NCBI RefSeq assembly: GCF_042664895.1
Contig: NZ_JBHTBQ010000002.1
Location: forward strand, 1 to 64,000
Source: Iodobacter arcticus
GTDB lineage: Bacteria; Pseudomonadota; Gammaproteobacteria; Burkholderiales; Chitinibacteraceae
Length of the DNA stretch: 64,000 nt
Direction of reading: 5' to 3'
The notes under the pieces were generated by a model. It made no database searches. It worked only from the letters and a program-made list of their open reading frames with translations, and was not told the DNA's origin. The stretch's first letter is position 1. Each line of letters starts with the position of its first letter. The position numbers and the translations under genes are program-made. Positions 34,929 through 43,658 of this stretch are shown piece after piece.

Positions 34929-36170
34929 ATGCAGCAGACACAAAACCCGCTACTTAGGCTATTAAATCGCAGTAGCCTTGTTAGCCAGATTATGATTGGC
35001 CTCATCGCTGGTATTGCACTGGCTTTATTTTTCCCCACTGCAGCCGCATCGGCAGGCCTATTAGGCAACTTATTTGTCAGCGCCTTAAAAGCAGTTGCTC
35101 CCGTATTGGTCTTTGTTTTGGTGGCTGCTTCAATTGCCAACCATAAGCCCAGCCAAAAATCAAATATGCGGCCCATTTTACTTCTTTATTTATTCGGAGC
35201 TTTTGCAGCGGCTGTTGTGGCCGTAGCGGCTAGCTTTTTGTTTCCATCCACACTGATTCTGGTTAAACATGCAAGCGATATCACCCCGCCAAACGGCATT
35301 GTAGAAGTGCTGCGCAGCCTTTTACTCAGTGTGGTTGATAACCCAGTAAAAGCGCTGATGAATGCCAACTTTATCGGCATTCTGGCTTGGGCAATTGCCT
35401 TGGGTGTAGCAATGCGCCATGCCAATGAAACCACTAAAACAGTAGTAAACGACTTATCTGCCAGCATAGCGATCATTGTGGGCGTAGTGATTCGCTTTGC
35501 GCCACTCGGTATTTTTGGCCTCGTCGCCTCTACTATTGCCGAAACCGGCATCGAAGCTTTGCTTACCTACGCCCATCTCTTATTAGTGCTGATCGGCTGC
35601 ATGCTGTTTGTGGCGCTAGTGATGAACCCTGCGATTGTATTTTGGAAGCTACGTCGCAACCCTTACCCACTGGTCTTTGCCTGCCTGCGTGAAAGTGGCG
35701 TTACCGCTTTCTTTACCCGCAGCTCTGCCGCGAATATCCCTGTAAATATGGCGTTATGTAAAAAGCTAGGCCTGCACGAAGACGATTACTCTGTATCGAT
35801 TCCACTGGGCGCGACCATCAATATGGCGGGTGCAGCAATTACGATTTCGGTGCTGACACTGGCTGCAGTGCATACTCTTGGCATACAGGTTGATTTACCT
35901 ACAGCGCTACTATTAAGCGTGGTTTCCGCCATCTGCGCCTGCGGTGCATCTGGCGTAGCCGGTGGCTCGCTATTGCTGATTCCTATGGCGTGCAGCTTAT
36001 TTGGCATTTCTAACGATCTGGCGATGCAAGTGGTTGCCGTGGGCTTCATTATTGGCGTGTTGCAAGATTCTGCCGAAACCGCGCTGAATTCATCAACCGA
36101 TGTGCTATTCACTGCGGCGGCTTGCCAAGCAGCAGAGCACAAGGCACAACTGGCGTTTGCTGAACGCTAA
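34929..36170 (+). CDS. sstT: serine/threonine:sodium symporter SstT
   Basis: 413-residue inner-membrane dicarboxylate/amino-acid:cation symporter family protein; SstT takes up serine and threonine with Na+. The SstT features are clear: start LLRLLNRSSLVSQIMIGLIAGI, the re-entrant-loop serine-rich AFFTRSSAANIPVNM, the sodium site NMAGAAITISVLTLAAVHTLGI, and GASGVAGGSLLLIPMACSLFGI. It is expected to have 8 TM helices plus two hairpins. It has its own terminator. A chemoreceptor gene precedes it, but a terminator lies between. Confidence 0.95.
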   Translation: MQQTQNPLLRLLNRSSLVSQIMIGLIAGIALALFFPTAAASAGLLGNLFVSALKAVAPVLVFVLVAASIANHKPSQKSNMRPILLLYLFGAFAAAVVAVAASFLFPSTLILVKHASDITPPNGIVEVLRSLLLSVVDNPVKALMNANFIGILAWAIALGVAMRHANETTKTVVNDLSASIAIIVGVVIRFAPLGIFGLVASTIAETGIEALLTYAHLLLVLIGCMLFVALVMNPAIVFWKLRRNPYPLVFACLRESGVTAFFTRSSAANIPVNMALCKKLGLHEDDYSVSIPLGATINMAGAAITISVLTLAAVHTLGIQVDLPTALLLSVVSAICACGASGVAGGSLLLIPMACSLFGISNDLAMQVVAVGFIIGVLQDSAETALNSSTDVLFTAAACQAAEHKAQLAFAER

Positions 36171-36188
36171 ACAATAGATTGCTCAGGC

Positions 36189-36214
36189 AAAGCGCAGCGG
36201 GTCTGCGCTTTTTT
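36189..36214 (+). terminator. terminator after sstT
   Basis: AAAGCGCAG / CTGCGCTTT stem with loop CGGGT and six-T tract, 19 bases after the stop. Confidence 0.92.
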
Positions 36215-36366
36215 GTGGGCGAGAAAAGCCGCTTAAGCACATCAACCCAAAGCCGAAGGCAAAACAAAATATGGCTTTGTGTGTGATGAGCAAGAAAACC
36301 AGCTTGCATAGCCTAAAAAGCAGGTAAAAGTACCTTTCGCTTTCCCATAGCAAGCTGTGATAATTA

Positions 36367-36380
36367 ATTGACCCGTCAAT
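36367..36380. promoter_or_regulatory. candidate MarR operator before the efflux gene
   Basis: Perfect palindrome ATTGAC-CC-GTCAAT eight bases before the efflux gene's ATG. The downstream gene of the same operon encodes a MarR protein, whose family binds short palindromes overlapping its own promoter. Confidence 0.65.
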
Positions 36381-36387
36381 CATTGCT

Positions 36388-37956
36388 ATGTCTATCATGT
36401 TAAATCAGCATCCAGAACGTACCTTCCGCCAATCCCTGCTTGCCATACTGGGCATTTGTTTTGTGATTATGATGGTGGCGCTCGATCAAACCATTGTGGC
36501 CACCGCCCTGCCGACGATTGTGGCCGAACTCCATGGTTTTGAGCTTTATGCCTGGGTGTCCACCGCCTATTTGCTGGCATCGGTGGTGACCATTCCTATC
36601 TTTGGTCGCTTAGGCGATTACTACGGGCGCAAGCCTTTTGTGGTGGTGGCCATCGTGACGTTTACGCTGGCATCGGTGCTGTGTGGCATGGCCAATAGCA
36701 TGCTGCTGCTGGTGTTAGCCCGTGCGCTGCAAGGGATAGGCGGTGGGATGTTGGTCGGCACGGCTTTTGCGTGTATTCCCGATTTATTCCCCGATAGCAA
36801 AGTGCGCTTGCAATGGCAAGTGATGCTGAGCGCTGCATTTGGGATTGCCAACGCCATCGGCCCGAGCATTGGCGGGCTACTCACCCACTATGTCAGCTGG
36901 CGCGCCGTTTTCTATGTGAATATCCCTGTTGGCTTGATGAGTTTGATTTTTGTAAGCCGCTTTTTGCCACGTCTAAAGCCCAAACACAGCACAAAAATTC
37001 GCCTCGATTGGCTGGGCGCGCTGTTGATTACGCTATTTTTAGGCAGCTTACAATTGTCCGTTGAATGGTTACCCGAGCAGGGGCTGAGCGTGCCCGTCAT
37101 CAGTGTCTTGATCACATGTCTGGTAGCGGGATTTTTGGCTTGGAAGCAAGAAGCCAATAATGAGCACGCCATGCTGCCCTTTGCCCTCTTCAGAGACCCC
37201 GCCCTTGCGGCGCTATTCAGGCTATCACTCTTGATGGGCTTTACCATGTTTGCGCTATTGTCTTACGCCCCGCTTCTTTTGCAAGGTGGCTTTCATTTAT
37301 CGGCCAGCCAAGCCGGGATGTTGATTACGCCGCTGGTGGTCTGCATTACCTTTGCCAGCATTATTAATGGGCGAATTGTGCCGCATCTACCTAGGCCAGA
37401 AGCCATGCTCTATCTGGGCTTTGGCCTGCTGCTGATTTGCGTGATTGGTATTATGAATATCACTCCGCAAACCGCGCATCCCTTAATTATTAGCCTGATG
37501 GCTTTAGGCGGCTTGGGGCTGGGATTTATCATGCCCAACCTCACTATTTTTGTGCAAGAAACCTGCCCGCGCAAAGACCTAGGGATCAGCACCGCGCTAT
37601 TGCAATCACTGCGAATGATTGGTGGGATGCTCAGCACCGCGCTGGTTGGATCGATCTTAACTTGGCGCTACGAGCACGATATTAATCAGCAATTTGCCAA
37701 GCCCGTAGCCAGCCTGATGAATAATCCGCAAGTATTGGTCAATCTTGAAGGCCAGCAAGCCGCTATCTTGCAAATGAATGCCTTGGGCGAAGATGGTTTA
37801 CAACTGATAGAGCAAGCCCGCGCCATACTCAGCCACGCCATTCAAAGCAGCCAATGGCTAGGTATCGCCGCTGTACTGTTTGCCTTTTGGTGCCTGCGCC
37901 GCCTGCCACGTATTCAATTTAAACCCGCCATAGAGCCCCAGCATGACGCCGCATGA
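36388..37956 (+). CDS. DHA2-family multidrug efflux transporter
   Basis: 522 residues with 14 predicted transmembrane segments, the layout of the EmrB/QacA (DHA2) branch of the major facilitator superfamily. Motif D1 near TM1 (LDQTIVATALPTIVAEL), motif A (GRLGDYYGRKP) and motif C (GPSIGGLL) are in place. It exports drugs or lipophilic compounds with proton antiport. The operon is this gene and a MarR regulator that overlaps its end by 14 bases, which is the typical arrangement for a ligand-induced pump. No EmrA-type fusion protein is present. The palindrome just before the ATG is the probable operator. Confidence 0.93.
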   Translation: MSIMLNQHPERTFRQSLLAILGICFVIMMVALDQTIVATALPTIVAELHGFELYAWVSTAYLLASVVTIPIFGRLGDYYGRKPFVVVAIVTFTLASVLCGMANSMLLLVLARALQGIGGGMLVGTAFACIPDLFPDSKVRLQWQVMLSAAFGIANAIGPSIGGLLTHYVSWRAVFYVNIPVGLMSLIFVSRFLPRLKPKHSTKIRLDWLGALLITLFLGSLQLSVEWLPEQGLSVPVISVLITCLVAGFLAWKQEANNEHAMLPFALFRDPALAALFRLSLLMGFTMFALLSYAPLLLQGGFHLSASQAGMLITPLVVCITFASIINGRIVPHLPRPEAMLYLGFGLLLICVIGIMNITPQTAHPLIISLMALGGLGLGFIMPNLTIFVQETCPRKDLGISTALLQSLRMIGGMLSTALVGSILTWRYEHDINQQFAKPVASLMNNPQVLVNLEGQQAAILQMNALGEDGLQLIEQARAILSHAIQSSQWLGIAAVLFAFWCLRRLPRIQFKPAIEPQHDAA

Positions 37957-38386
37957 AGCCGAACAACTCAAAGTATTACAACAACTAGGCCGCAGCTATC
38001 GCAGCATGTTGGGCGCGTTTGAATCATCTGTTGGCCAAGGGCTAACGCGCTGGCGCATTTTGAACCAGCTGCATAAAGAAACCCAATGCTCGCAAAAATG
38101 GCTGATTCAGCAACTAAAAATGGACCCCGGCTCGCTCACCCGCTTACTTAAAGCCATGGAAAAAGAAGGCTTAATCCAACGCAGTAACGATCCACAAGAC
38201 AACCGCCTCAGCAACGTCACCCTCACCCCAAAAGGCTACGCCGAAATACACCAAGCCCTGCCCAAACGCAGCGCATTTTTAAATGTGATATTGGAAGAAT
38301 TTAACGACGAAGAACTGCTGGCTTTTCAGGGCATGCTGAATAAATTAGAGCGGGGATGTGAGAAGGCGGGAATAAGGGATTTGTGA
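37943..38386 (+). CDS. MarR-family transcriptional regulator
   Basis: 147 residues, a winged helix-turn-helix dimer: SRSYRSMLGAFESSVGQ at the N-terminus, recognition helix in KWLIQQLKMDPGSLTRLLKAMEKEGLIQR, and wing DPQDNRLSNVTLTPKGY. The motif EGLIxRxxDPxDxR.xxxxLTxxG is diagnostic. The coding region overlaps the pump gene by 14 bases, so the two are translated from one message. By analogy it represses the operon and is released by a pump substrate. Confidence 0.93.
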   Translation: MTPHEAEQLKVLQQLGRSYRSMLGAFESSVGQGLTRWRILNQLHKETQCSQKWLIQQLKMDPGSLTRLLKAMEKEGLIQRSNDPQDNRLSNVTLTPKGYAEIHQALPKRSAFLNVILEEFNDEELLAFQGMLNKLERGCEKAGIRDL

Positions 38387-38432
38387 CGCGATAAGCATCA
38401 ATTCACGACAGAAACAAAGTGAAAAGCTGATT

Positions 38433-38509
38433 TTATAGGGTGTGCAAATCGTTTTTCTTGCGCACCGTTTCTTGGTGCGCAACGACCTCGTCGTTGTACA
38501 CCCTATAAA
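38433..38509. repeat. R2 hairpin element, copy 2
   Basis: Arms TTATAGGGTGTGCAA and TTGTACACCCTATAA (one mismatch), with TTGCGCACCG and GGTGCGCAACGA inside. It lies between the MarR gene and the converging MalY-like gene. Confidence 0.8.
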
Positions 38510-38529
38510 ACCAAGCCCTGCAGAGGAAC

Positions 38530-38645
38530 TTGTAGGGCGCTAATAAAGCCAAGCGCTTTTTGCTTGGCTGCATTACGCCGCAAGGGGTTGGTAAAAAGCG
38601 GCGCAATGCGCCTGAATAAAGCCTCAGACTTATTGCACCCTACAA
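38530..38645. repeat. 116-bp inverted-repeat element
   Basis: Bounded by TTGTAGGGCG and GCACCCTACAA, with an inner hairpin AGCCAAGCGCTTTTTGCTTGGCT and CGCCGC / GCGGCG pairing. It is adjacent to copy 2 of R2 and ends 7 bases before the stop of the C-S lyase gene. Confidence 0.65.
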
Positions 38646-38651
38646 ATTCTT

Positions 38652-39779
38652 CTAACGCAGCGACTCAATCCGTTTTAAAGCCGCTTTCAATGTCACAGCC
38701 GGGCAGCCGAAGTTGAGGCGCACAAAGCCGGGCAGGCCAAAATCACGGCCATCTGACAGACCCACACCCAGCGCTTCAAAGTACGGCAGTGGGTTGATCG
38801 GGTCTAGCGCTCTGGCATCGATCCACGCAAGGTAAGTCGCCTCGGGCAGGGTGATTTTTAAGCGCTCAGAGCCCGCAAACCAAGCCAGTAAAATATCCCG
38901 ATTCGCCCGCAAAGTGGCGATCAGCTCAGCATGCCAGATGCCATCGTCGCGGTAAGCGGCTTCGGCAGCGGTAAAGGCCAGTAAATTAACCGATGGCACG
39001 ATGCCTGCCATTTGTTTTTGAAAACGCGCACGCAGGGCTGGATCGGGGATCACCGCCAGCGAGCAGCCGAGGCCTGCGATATTCCATGTTTTGGAGGGTG
39101 CAAGCAGGGTAATGGTTTGTGCGGCAAAGTGGGCATCAAGCGTGGCCAGAGGCTGATGCTTCAGGCCTTCCGCCAACAGCAAATCGCAATGAATATCGTC
39201 CGAGCAGATAATTAAATCGTGGCGGCGGGCGATGGCAATCAGCTGGGTCAGCTCTTCTGTACTCCAGGCACAGCCTACCGGATTATGCGGATGGCACAGC
39301 AGCAGCAGCTTAGTTTTAGGCGTGATCGCCGCTTCTAGTGCGGCAAAATCCCATTCCCATGAATCATTTTTTTGCAGCAAGGGCACGGTCAGCAGGCTGC
39401 GGTTAGATAGGCCCGGTGCGCGTAAAAAGGGCGGGTAGATTGGCGTGGCGGTCAGCACTTCATCGCCCGCCTCGCCCACCGCGCGACAAGCTAAGTTTAA
39501 ACCTTGCACCAAACCCGGCAGCCAGACAATCCAGCTGGTATCGATCTGCCAACCGTAATGCTGAGCTGCGTAAGACTGCACCGCCTCTACCAAGCTGTCC
39601 GGTGCATCGGTATAACCAAACACGCCATGCGCCACGCGCTCTTGCAAGGCCGCCATAATGGAAACGGGGCTGGCAAAATCCATATCAGCCACCCACATCG
39701 GCAGGATGTCTTGCCCTGCGTATTTATTCCATTTCTGGCTGGAGGTCGCGCTGCGATCGATGGGTGTTTGGAAATCCAT
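38652..39779 (-). CDS. MalY/PatB-type cystathionine beta-lyase
   Basis: 375-residue PLP enzyme, fold type I. The MalY/PatB signature is present: start MDFQTPIDRSATSSQKWNKY, LPMWVADMDFASP, HPHNPVGCAWSTEEL, ICSDDIHCDLLL, the Schiff-base Lys in APSKTWNIAGLG and the C-terminal FGLPGFVRLNFGCP. Such enzymes cleave C-S bonds of cystathionine or cysteine to pyruvate, ammonia and thiol. It is the last gene of a sulfur amino-acid run read in one direction; 101 bases separate it from the next gene upstream, so co-transcription is likely. Confidence 0.92.
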   Translation of the reverse strand: MDFQTPIDRSATSSQKWNKYAGQDILPMWVADMDFASPVSIMAALQERVAHGVFGYTDAPDSLVEAVQSYAAQHYGWQIDTSWIVWLPGLVQGLNLACRAVGEAGDEVLTATPIYPPFLRAPGLSNRSLLTVPLLQKNDSWEWDFAALEAAITPKTKLLLLCHPHNPVGCAWSTEELTQLIAIARRHDLIICSDDIHCDLLLAEGLKHQPLATLDAHFAAQTITLLAPSKTWNIAGLGCSLAVIPDPALRARFQKQMAGIVPSVNLLAFTAAEAAYRDDGIWHAELIATLRANRDILLAWFAGSERLKITLPEATYLAWIDARALDPINPLPYFEALGVGLSDGRDFGLPGFVRLNFGCPAVTLKAALKRIESLR

Positions 39780-39880
39780 AACAAAATCCTTTTACAAAAT
39801 AGTAAGTAAAGGATAACGGTTTAAGAAGATGCTTGATAGGCACAGATCAGCATAGGCCCGTGCCCAGCAGGAATATAAAC

Positions 39881-41026
39881 TTACACTGCCAACGCCTGTT
39901 CTAAATCGGCAAGCAGATCATCAAGGCCTTCAATCCCCACCGATAGGCGAATCAAATTATCGCTAATGCCTAATTTAGCACGGCGCTCTGGCGGCACCGA
40001 GGCGTGGGTCATCCTTACTGGCTGGCTGATCAGGCTTTCTACACCACCTAGGCTTTCTGCCAAGGTAAACAGCTTGGTATGTGTTAACACTTGGTGCACA
40101 TCGGCGTCGTCCCCTTTCAGATAAAACGACACCACCCCGCCGCCGCCTGCCATTTGCGCTTTGGCCAGCGCATATTGCGGATGGCTTTCTAGGTAAGGAT
40201 ATAAAACGCGCTCAACACGCGGATGTTGCTCTAACCACTGAGCGATGCGCAGGGCATTATGGTTATGCCGCTCCATACGAATCGCCAGCGTACGAATACC
40301 ACGCAGCGCTAAAAAGCTTTGGAATGGATCGAGCACCGCGCCGATGGCATTTTGCAAAAAGCCCAGCTGCTCGGCCAGCTCGCTATTCTCACCCACCACC
40401 ACCGCACCGGCGATCACGTCAGAATGGCCATTTAAATATTTGGTTGCCGAATGCAGCACGATATCAACACCATGCTCCAGCGGGCGCTGCAAAGCGGGGG
40501 ACGCAAAAGTATTGTCAGCCACGGTAAGCAGACTGTGTGCCTTGGCAATCGCCGCAATGGCGCTTAAGTCACTGAGGCGATTCAGCGGGTTGGACGGTGT
40601 TTCAATCCAGATCATTTTGGTTTCTGGCTTGATGGCCGCTTGCAACGCTTCCAGATCACCGGTTGCTACATAAGTCACCGTTAAGCCTGCGGTGCGCTGT
40701 TTTACTTTTTCAAATAAACGCCCGCTACCGCCGTATAAATCATCCACCGCCACTAAGTGGCTATTCACCGGCAACAACTCTAATACCGTAGCAATGGCCG
40801 CCATGCCTGATGCAAATGCATAGCCGCGCGTGCCGCCTTCTAAAGCGGCAATCGCCACTTCAAAAGCATCGCGTGTTGGATTGCTGGAGCGTGAATATTC
40901 ATACTGATCCGGCTGCCCGGGGGATGGCTGGCGAAAAGTTGACGAGGCATAAATCGGGGTATTGATTGCCCCCAGTGGATCGCGATGCAGACCGCTAATG
41001 ACGGCAAGCGTTTCAAATGTGCTCAT
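39881..41026 (-). CDS. cystathionine gamma-lyase / gamma-synthase family
   Basis: 381-residue Cys/Met-metabolism PLP enzyme. Marks: YEYSRSSNPTRDAFE, FASGMAAIATVLEL, DDLYGGSGRLF, IETPSNPLNRLSDL, ADNTFASPALQRPLEHG and the Lys in HSATKYLNGHSDVIAGA. The C-terminal SLGGVESLISQPVRMTHASVPPE is common to the family. Sequence alone does not separate gamma-synthase (MetB) from gamma-lyase (MccB). The neighbouring cystathionine beta-synthase argues for the lyase, completing reverse transsulfuration from homocysteine to cysteine. Upstream lies a 255-base gap with an R2 hairpin. Confidence 0.92.
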   Translation of the reverse strand: MSTFETLAVISGLHRDPLGAINTPIYASSTFRQPSPGQPDQYEYSRSSNPTRDAFEVAIAALEGGTRGYAFASGMAAIATVLELLPVNSHLVAVDDLYGGSGRLFEKVKQRTAGLTVTYVATGDLEALQAAIKPETKMIWIETPSNPLNRLSDLSAIAAIAKAHSLLTVADNTFASPALQRPLEHGVDIVLHSATKYLNGHSDVIAGAVVVGENSELAEQLGFLQNAIGAVLDPFQSFLALRGIRTLAIRMERHNHNALRIAQWLEQHPRVERVLYPYLESHPQYALAKAQMAGGGGVVSFYLKGDDADVHQVLTHTKLFTLAESLGGVESLISQPVRMTHASVPPERRAKLGISDNLIRLSVGIEGLDDLLADLEQALAV

Positions 41027-41163
41027 GGGATGGCTCCGAGGGGTGTTAGTTTTTAATCTTTAGATTTATGAAGAGGCTTTGTGGCGCATTGCGCTCAATG
41101 TGCAGCTAGGCTTAAAGCCAACCCTATCAACTGGAGGAAATAACAGGGCAAAGTTTGCTTCTG

Positions 41164-41234
41164 CGTAGGGTGTGCAAGTCGCTTTTCTTGCGCACCGCTC
41201 TCGGTGCTCCGACTGCGTCGTTGTACACCCTACG
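41164..41234. repeat. R2 hairpin element, copy 3
   Basis: CGTAGGGTGTGCAAGTCG ... CGTTGTACACCCTACG around TTGCGCACCG / CGGTGCTCCG. It sits between the cystathionine beta-synthase gene and the downstream gamma-lyase gene, on the same transcript direction, so it could form a hairpin in the operon mRNA. Confidence 0.8.
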
Positions 41235-41281
41235 AAATGCCGATTCATCTATGACACAAGCTTAAGTGAATAGGATTGGGC

Positions 41282-42658
41282 TTAAACCGCTTCACTCACA
41301 AATTTCTTGCGCCAAAAGGCGAGTAAATCGCTTTGGGTAATCAGGCCATAAAAGCGTTTTTTATCGGCAATCACGGCGATTTTGTCGTCGTTAAATACCT
41401 GCAATAAATCGCGTAAGGACGTATCGGGGGCCAAGGTTTTAACGTTACTGCTCATGGCGGCGCGCACCGGCATGGCAAATTGCTGGGGCTCGCCGTGTAC
41501 AGACAATAACAAATCCCACTCGTCGATAATACCTACAATTTCGCCGTTTTCTAGCACCGGCATTTGCGATACATCGTTGCTGCGCATACGCTGCCAAGCT
41601 TGGGAAAGTGGCTCGTCTGGGTCGGCGATCAGTGTGGCGCCGCTGGCGTGCGGACGGCTGATCAGATCGGCCAGATTGCCCGCTTTAGCGTGCTCAATCA
41701 TGCCCTGATCGAGCATCCAGTGATCGTTATACATTTTGCTTAAGTATTTATTGCCGCTGTCACCAATAAAAGTCACCACGCGTTTAGGCGTGGTTTGCTC
41801 GCGGCAATAACGCAGCGCGGCGGCCAGCAGCGTGCCGGAAGATGCTCCGGCAAATAAGCCTTCGGCTTGCAGCAGGGCGCGGCCGGTTTCAAAGCTTTCT
41901 TTATCGCTGATTCGGTAGCTGCGTTTGATTGAGCCGCCTTCAAATTGTGGCGGTACAAAGTCTTCGCCTATGCCTTCTACCAGCCAACTGCCTGCCACAC
42001 CAAAAGCGCCGGTTTCTACATAATCTGCCAGAATCGAGCCAACCGGATCGGCCAGCACAAACTCGGTTTGCGGCGAGACATTGGCAAAAAAGCGCGATAA
42101 GCCAGTTAATGTGCCGCTAGAACCCACACCCACCACCACCGCATCCACGTTTTCTTCAAGCTGACGCCAGATTTCTGGCCCTGTGGTTTTTTCATGCGCG
42201 GCGGGGTTGGCCGGATTAGTAAACTGATCAATATAAAACGCACCTGGAATCGATTGCGCCACACGGTGGGCTTTGTCCTGATAATAATCAGGGTGGCCCT
42301 TGCCCACATCAGAGCGAGTCAAGATTACCTCTGCACCCAGCGCCTGCAAGTTCAGTACTTTTTCGCGGCTCATTTTATCGGGCACCACCAGCACGGTGCG
42401 ATAGCCCTTGCGCCCCGCCACCAAGGCAAGCCCTAGGCCGGTGTTACCTGCCGTGGCTTCAACAATCGTGCCGCCGGGCTTGAGCTGCCCGCTTTGCTCG
42501 GCCGCTTCTATCATAGAAAGCGCAATGCGATCTTTGATCGAGCCACCCGGATTTTGGTTTTCCAGTTTGACAAACAAGCGGCAAAGCCCGGTATCAAGCT
42601 GGGTAATTTCTACAACAGGGGTATTGCCAATCAAAGACAAAATAGATGCTGAACTCAT
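41282..42658 (-). CDS. cbs: cystathionine beta-synthase with CBS-domain pair
   Basis: 458 residues. An N-terminal PLP domain of the beta-replacing family (about 1-315): IGNTPVVEI, the PLP Lys in NPGGSIKDR, EATAGNTGLGLALV, VGVGSSGTLTGLSRF and EGLFAGASSGTLLAA. Then a C-terminal pair of CBS domains (about 335-450; ADPDEPLSQAWQRMRSNDVSQMPVLENGEIVGIIDEWDLL and APDTSLRDLLQVFNDDKIAVIADKKRFYGLIT). This is the layout of cystathionine beta-synthase, which condenses serine and homocysteine; the CBS pair usually binds adenosyl ligands. There is no N-terminal haem domain. It begins 10 bases after the oxygenase gene's stop, hence one operon. Confidence 0.93.
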   Translation of the reverse strand: MSSASILSLIGNTPVVEITQLDTGLCRLFVKLENQNPGGSIKDRIALSMIEAAEQSGQLKPGGTIVEATAGNTGLGLALVAGRKGYRTVLVVPDKMSREKVLNLQALGAEVILTRSDVGKGHPDYYQDKAHRVAQSIPGAFYIDQFTNPANPAAHEKTTGPEIWRQLEENVDAVVVGVGSSGTLTGLSRFFANVSPQTEFVLADPVGSILADYVETGAFGVAGSWLVEGIGEDFVPPQFEGGSIKRSYRISDKESFETGRALLQAEGLFAGASSGTLLAAALRYCREQTTPKRVVTFIGDSGNKYLSKMYNDHWMLDQGMIEHAKAGNLADLISRPHASGATLIADPDEPLSQAWQRMRSNDVSQMPVLENGEIVGIIDEWDLLLSVHGEPQQFAMPVRAAMSSNVKTLAPDTSLRDLLQVFNDDKIAVIADKKRFYGLITQSDLLAFWRKKFVSEAV

Positions 42659-42668
42659 AAATACTCAC

Positions 42669-43658
42669 CTAATGAACGGCAGAAGCTGCAGTCTCAGAAT
42701 AATGCCGCGCTGCCACATCAAGATGCGAGCGCATACGGCCTTTTAAAACATTTTCACCAACGTGGCTAAATAGCGGATTAGCCGGATCGCTCAACTCACC
42801 TTGTACTTCTTGAGCAAGAGCCGCCGCAAGCTGTAGCAGCGGCACGGTAGCATCCAGCCTTGGCCCCATGAAAAAGGCATAAGACAAACGCTCGACACCA
42901 GAAGGCGGCGACACCACCCTATGCACCGTAGCGCGTAAATAGCCATTGGATGACAGCTCTAATAGCTCGCCAATATTCACCACAAAGGTACCGGGAATCG
43001 GCGGCGCATCCAGCCAGCCCTCTGCGGTGGCCACTTGCAAGCCCGATTGAGCATCCTGCATCACCAGCGTCAGCAAACCCGCATCTTTATGCGCCCCCAC
43101 GCCCTGCCCGCCCGCTTTCGAACCTGGATAGCGAATCATTTTGAGGTGCTGAAAAGGCTCGCCACGGTAAAGCGGTGCAAAAATATCGGCAGGCTGGCCC
43201 AAAGCCAGCGCAAAGGCCTGCATTAAACGCTCGCAAATATCACTTAAAGTATCTTGCCAAAGCAGCAAGCCCGATTTCAGCGCAGGCAGGCTAGCCGGCC
43301 ATTGATTCGGCCCACGCAAGCGCCGCCATAGAGGCTGCTGATCAAGCGCAGCAAGGCCCTCATTCATAATATCGAACTGCTCACGCTGATCGGCACGCCC
43401 CGCCGTTAATTCGCCCCCAAGGCGGGTATAACCTCTGAAATGCGGCGAATTAACCATTGCCACGGCCGTTTTTTCGGCATCACTCAGGGCAAAAAATTGC
43501 TTAGCCAGCAGCAGCATATCTTGTTGATATTGCTGGCTGACCCCATGCCCACGCAGATAAAAAAAACCGTAATCTTTTGCTGCAAGGCGCAAATCACGCA
43601 AAAACGCATCACGATCTGCGCTATCAAATAAGGCTAAATCCAGTACGGGCAAACTCAT
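42669..43658 (-). CDS. 2-oxoglutarate/Fe(II) dioxygenase, IPNS family
   Basis: 329 residues. N-terminal DIOX_N segment (PVLDLALFDSADRDAFLRDLRLAAKDYGFFYLRGHGV). The double-stranded beta-helix carries the Fe ligands HKD (GVGAHKDAGLLTLV) and the distal His in ATVHRVVSP. The RLS of GVERLSYAFF is the 2-oxoglutarate-binding RxS. The layout matches the isopenicillin N synthase-like family, whose bacterial members act on varied small molecules. It is the first gene of the reverse-transsulfuration operon, with GAGAGG before the ATG. A sulfur-containing or amino-acid-derived substrate is suggested by the neighbours but not shown. Confidence 0.9.
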   Translation of the reverse strand: MSLPVLDLALFDSADRDAFLRDLRLAAKDYGFFYLRGHGVSQQYQQDMLLLAKQFFALSDAEKTAVAMVNSPHFRGYTRLGGELTAGRADQREQFDIMNEGLAALDQQPLWRRLRGPNQWPASLPALKSGLLLWQDTLSDICERLMQAFALALGQPADIFAPLYRGEPFQHLKMIRYPGSKAGGQGVGAHKDAGLLTLVMQDAQSGLQVATAEGWLDAPPIPGTFVVNIGELLELSSNGYLRATVHRVVSPPSGVERLSYAFFMGPRLDATVPLLQLAAALAQEVQGELSDPANPLFSHVGENVLKGRMRSHLDVAARHYSETAASAVH

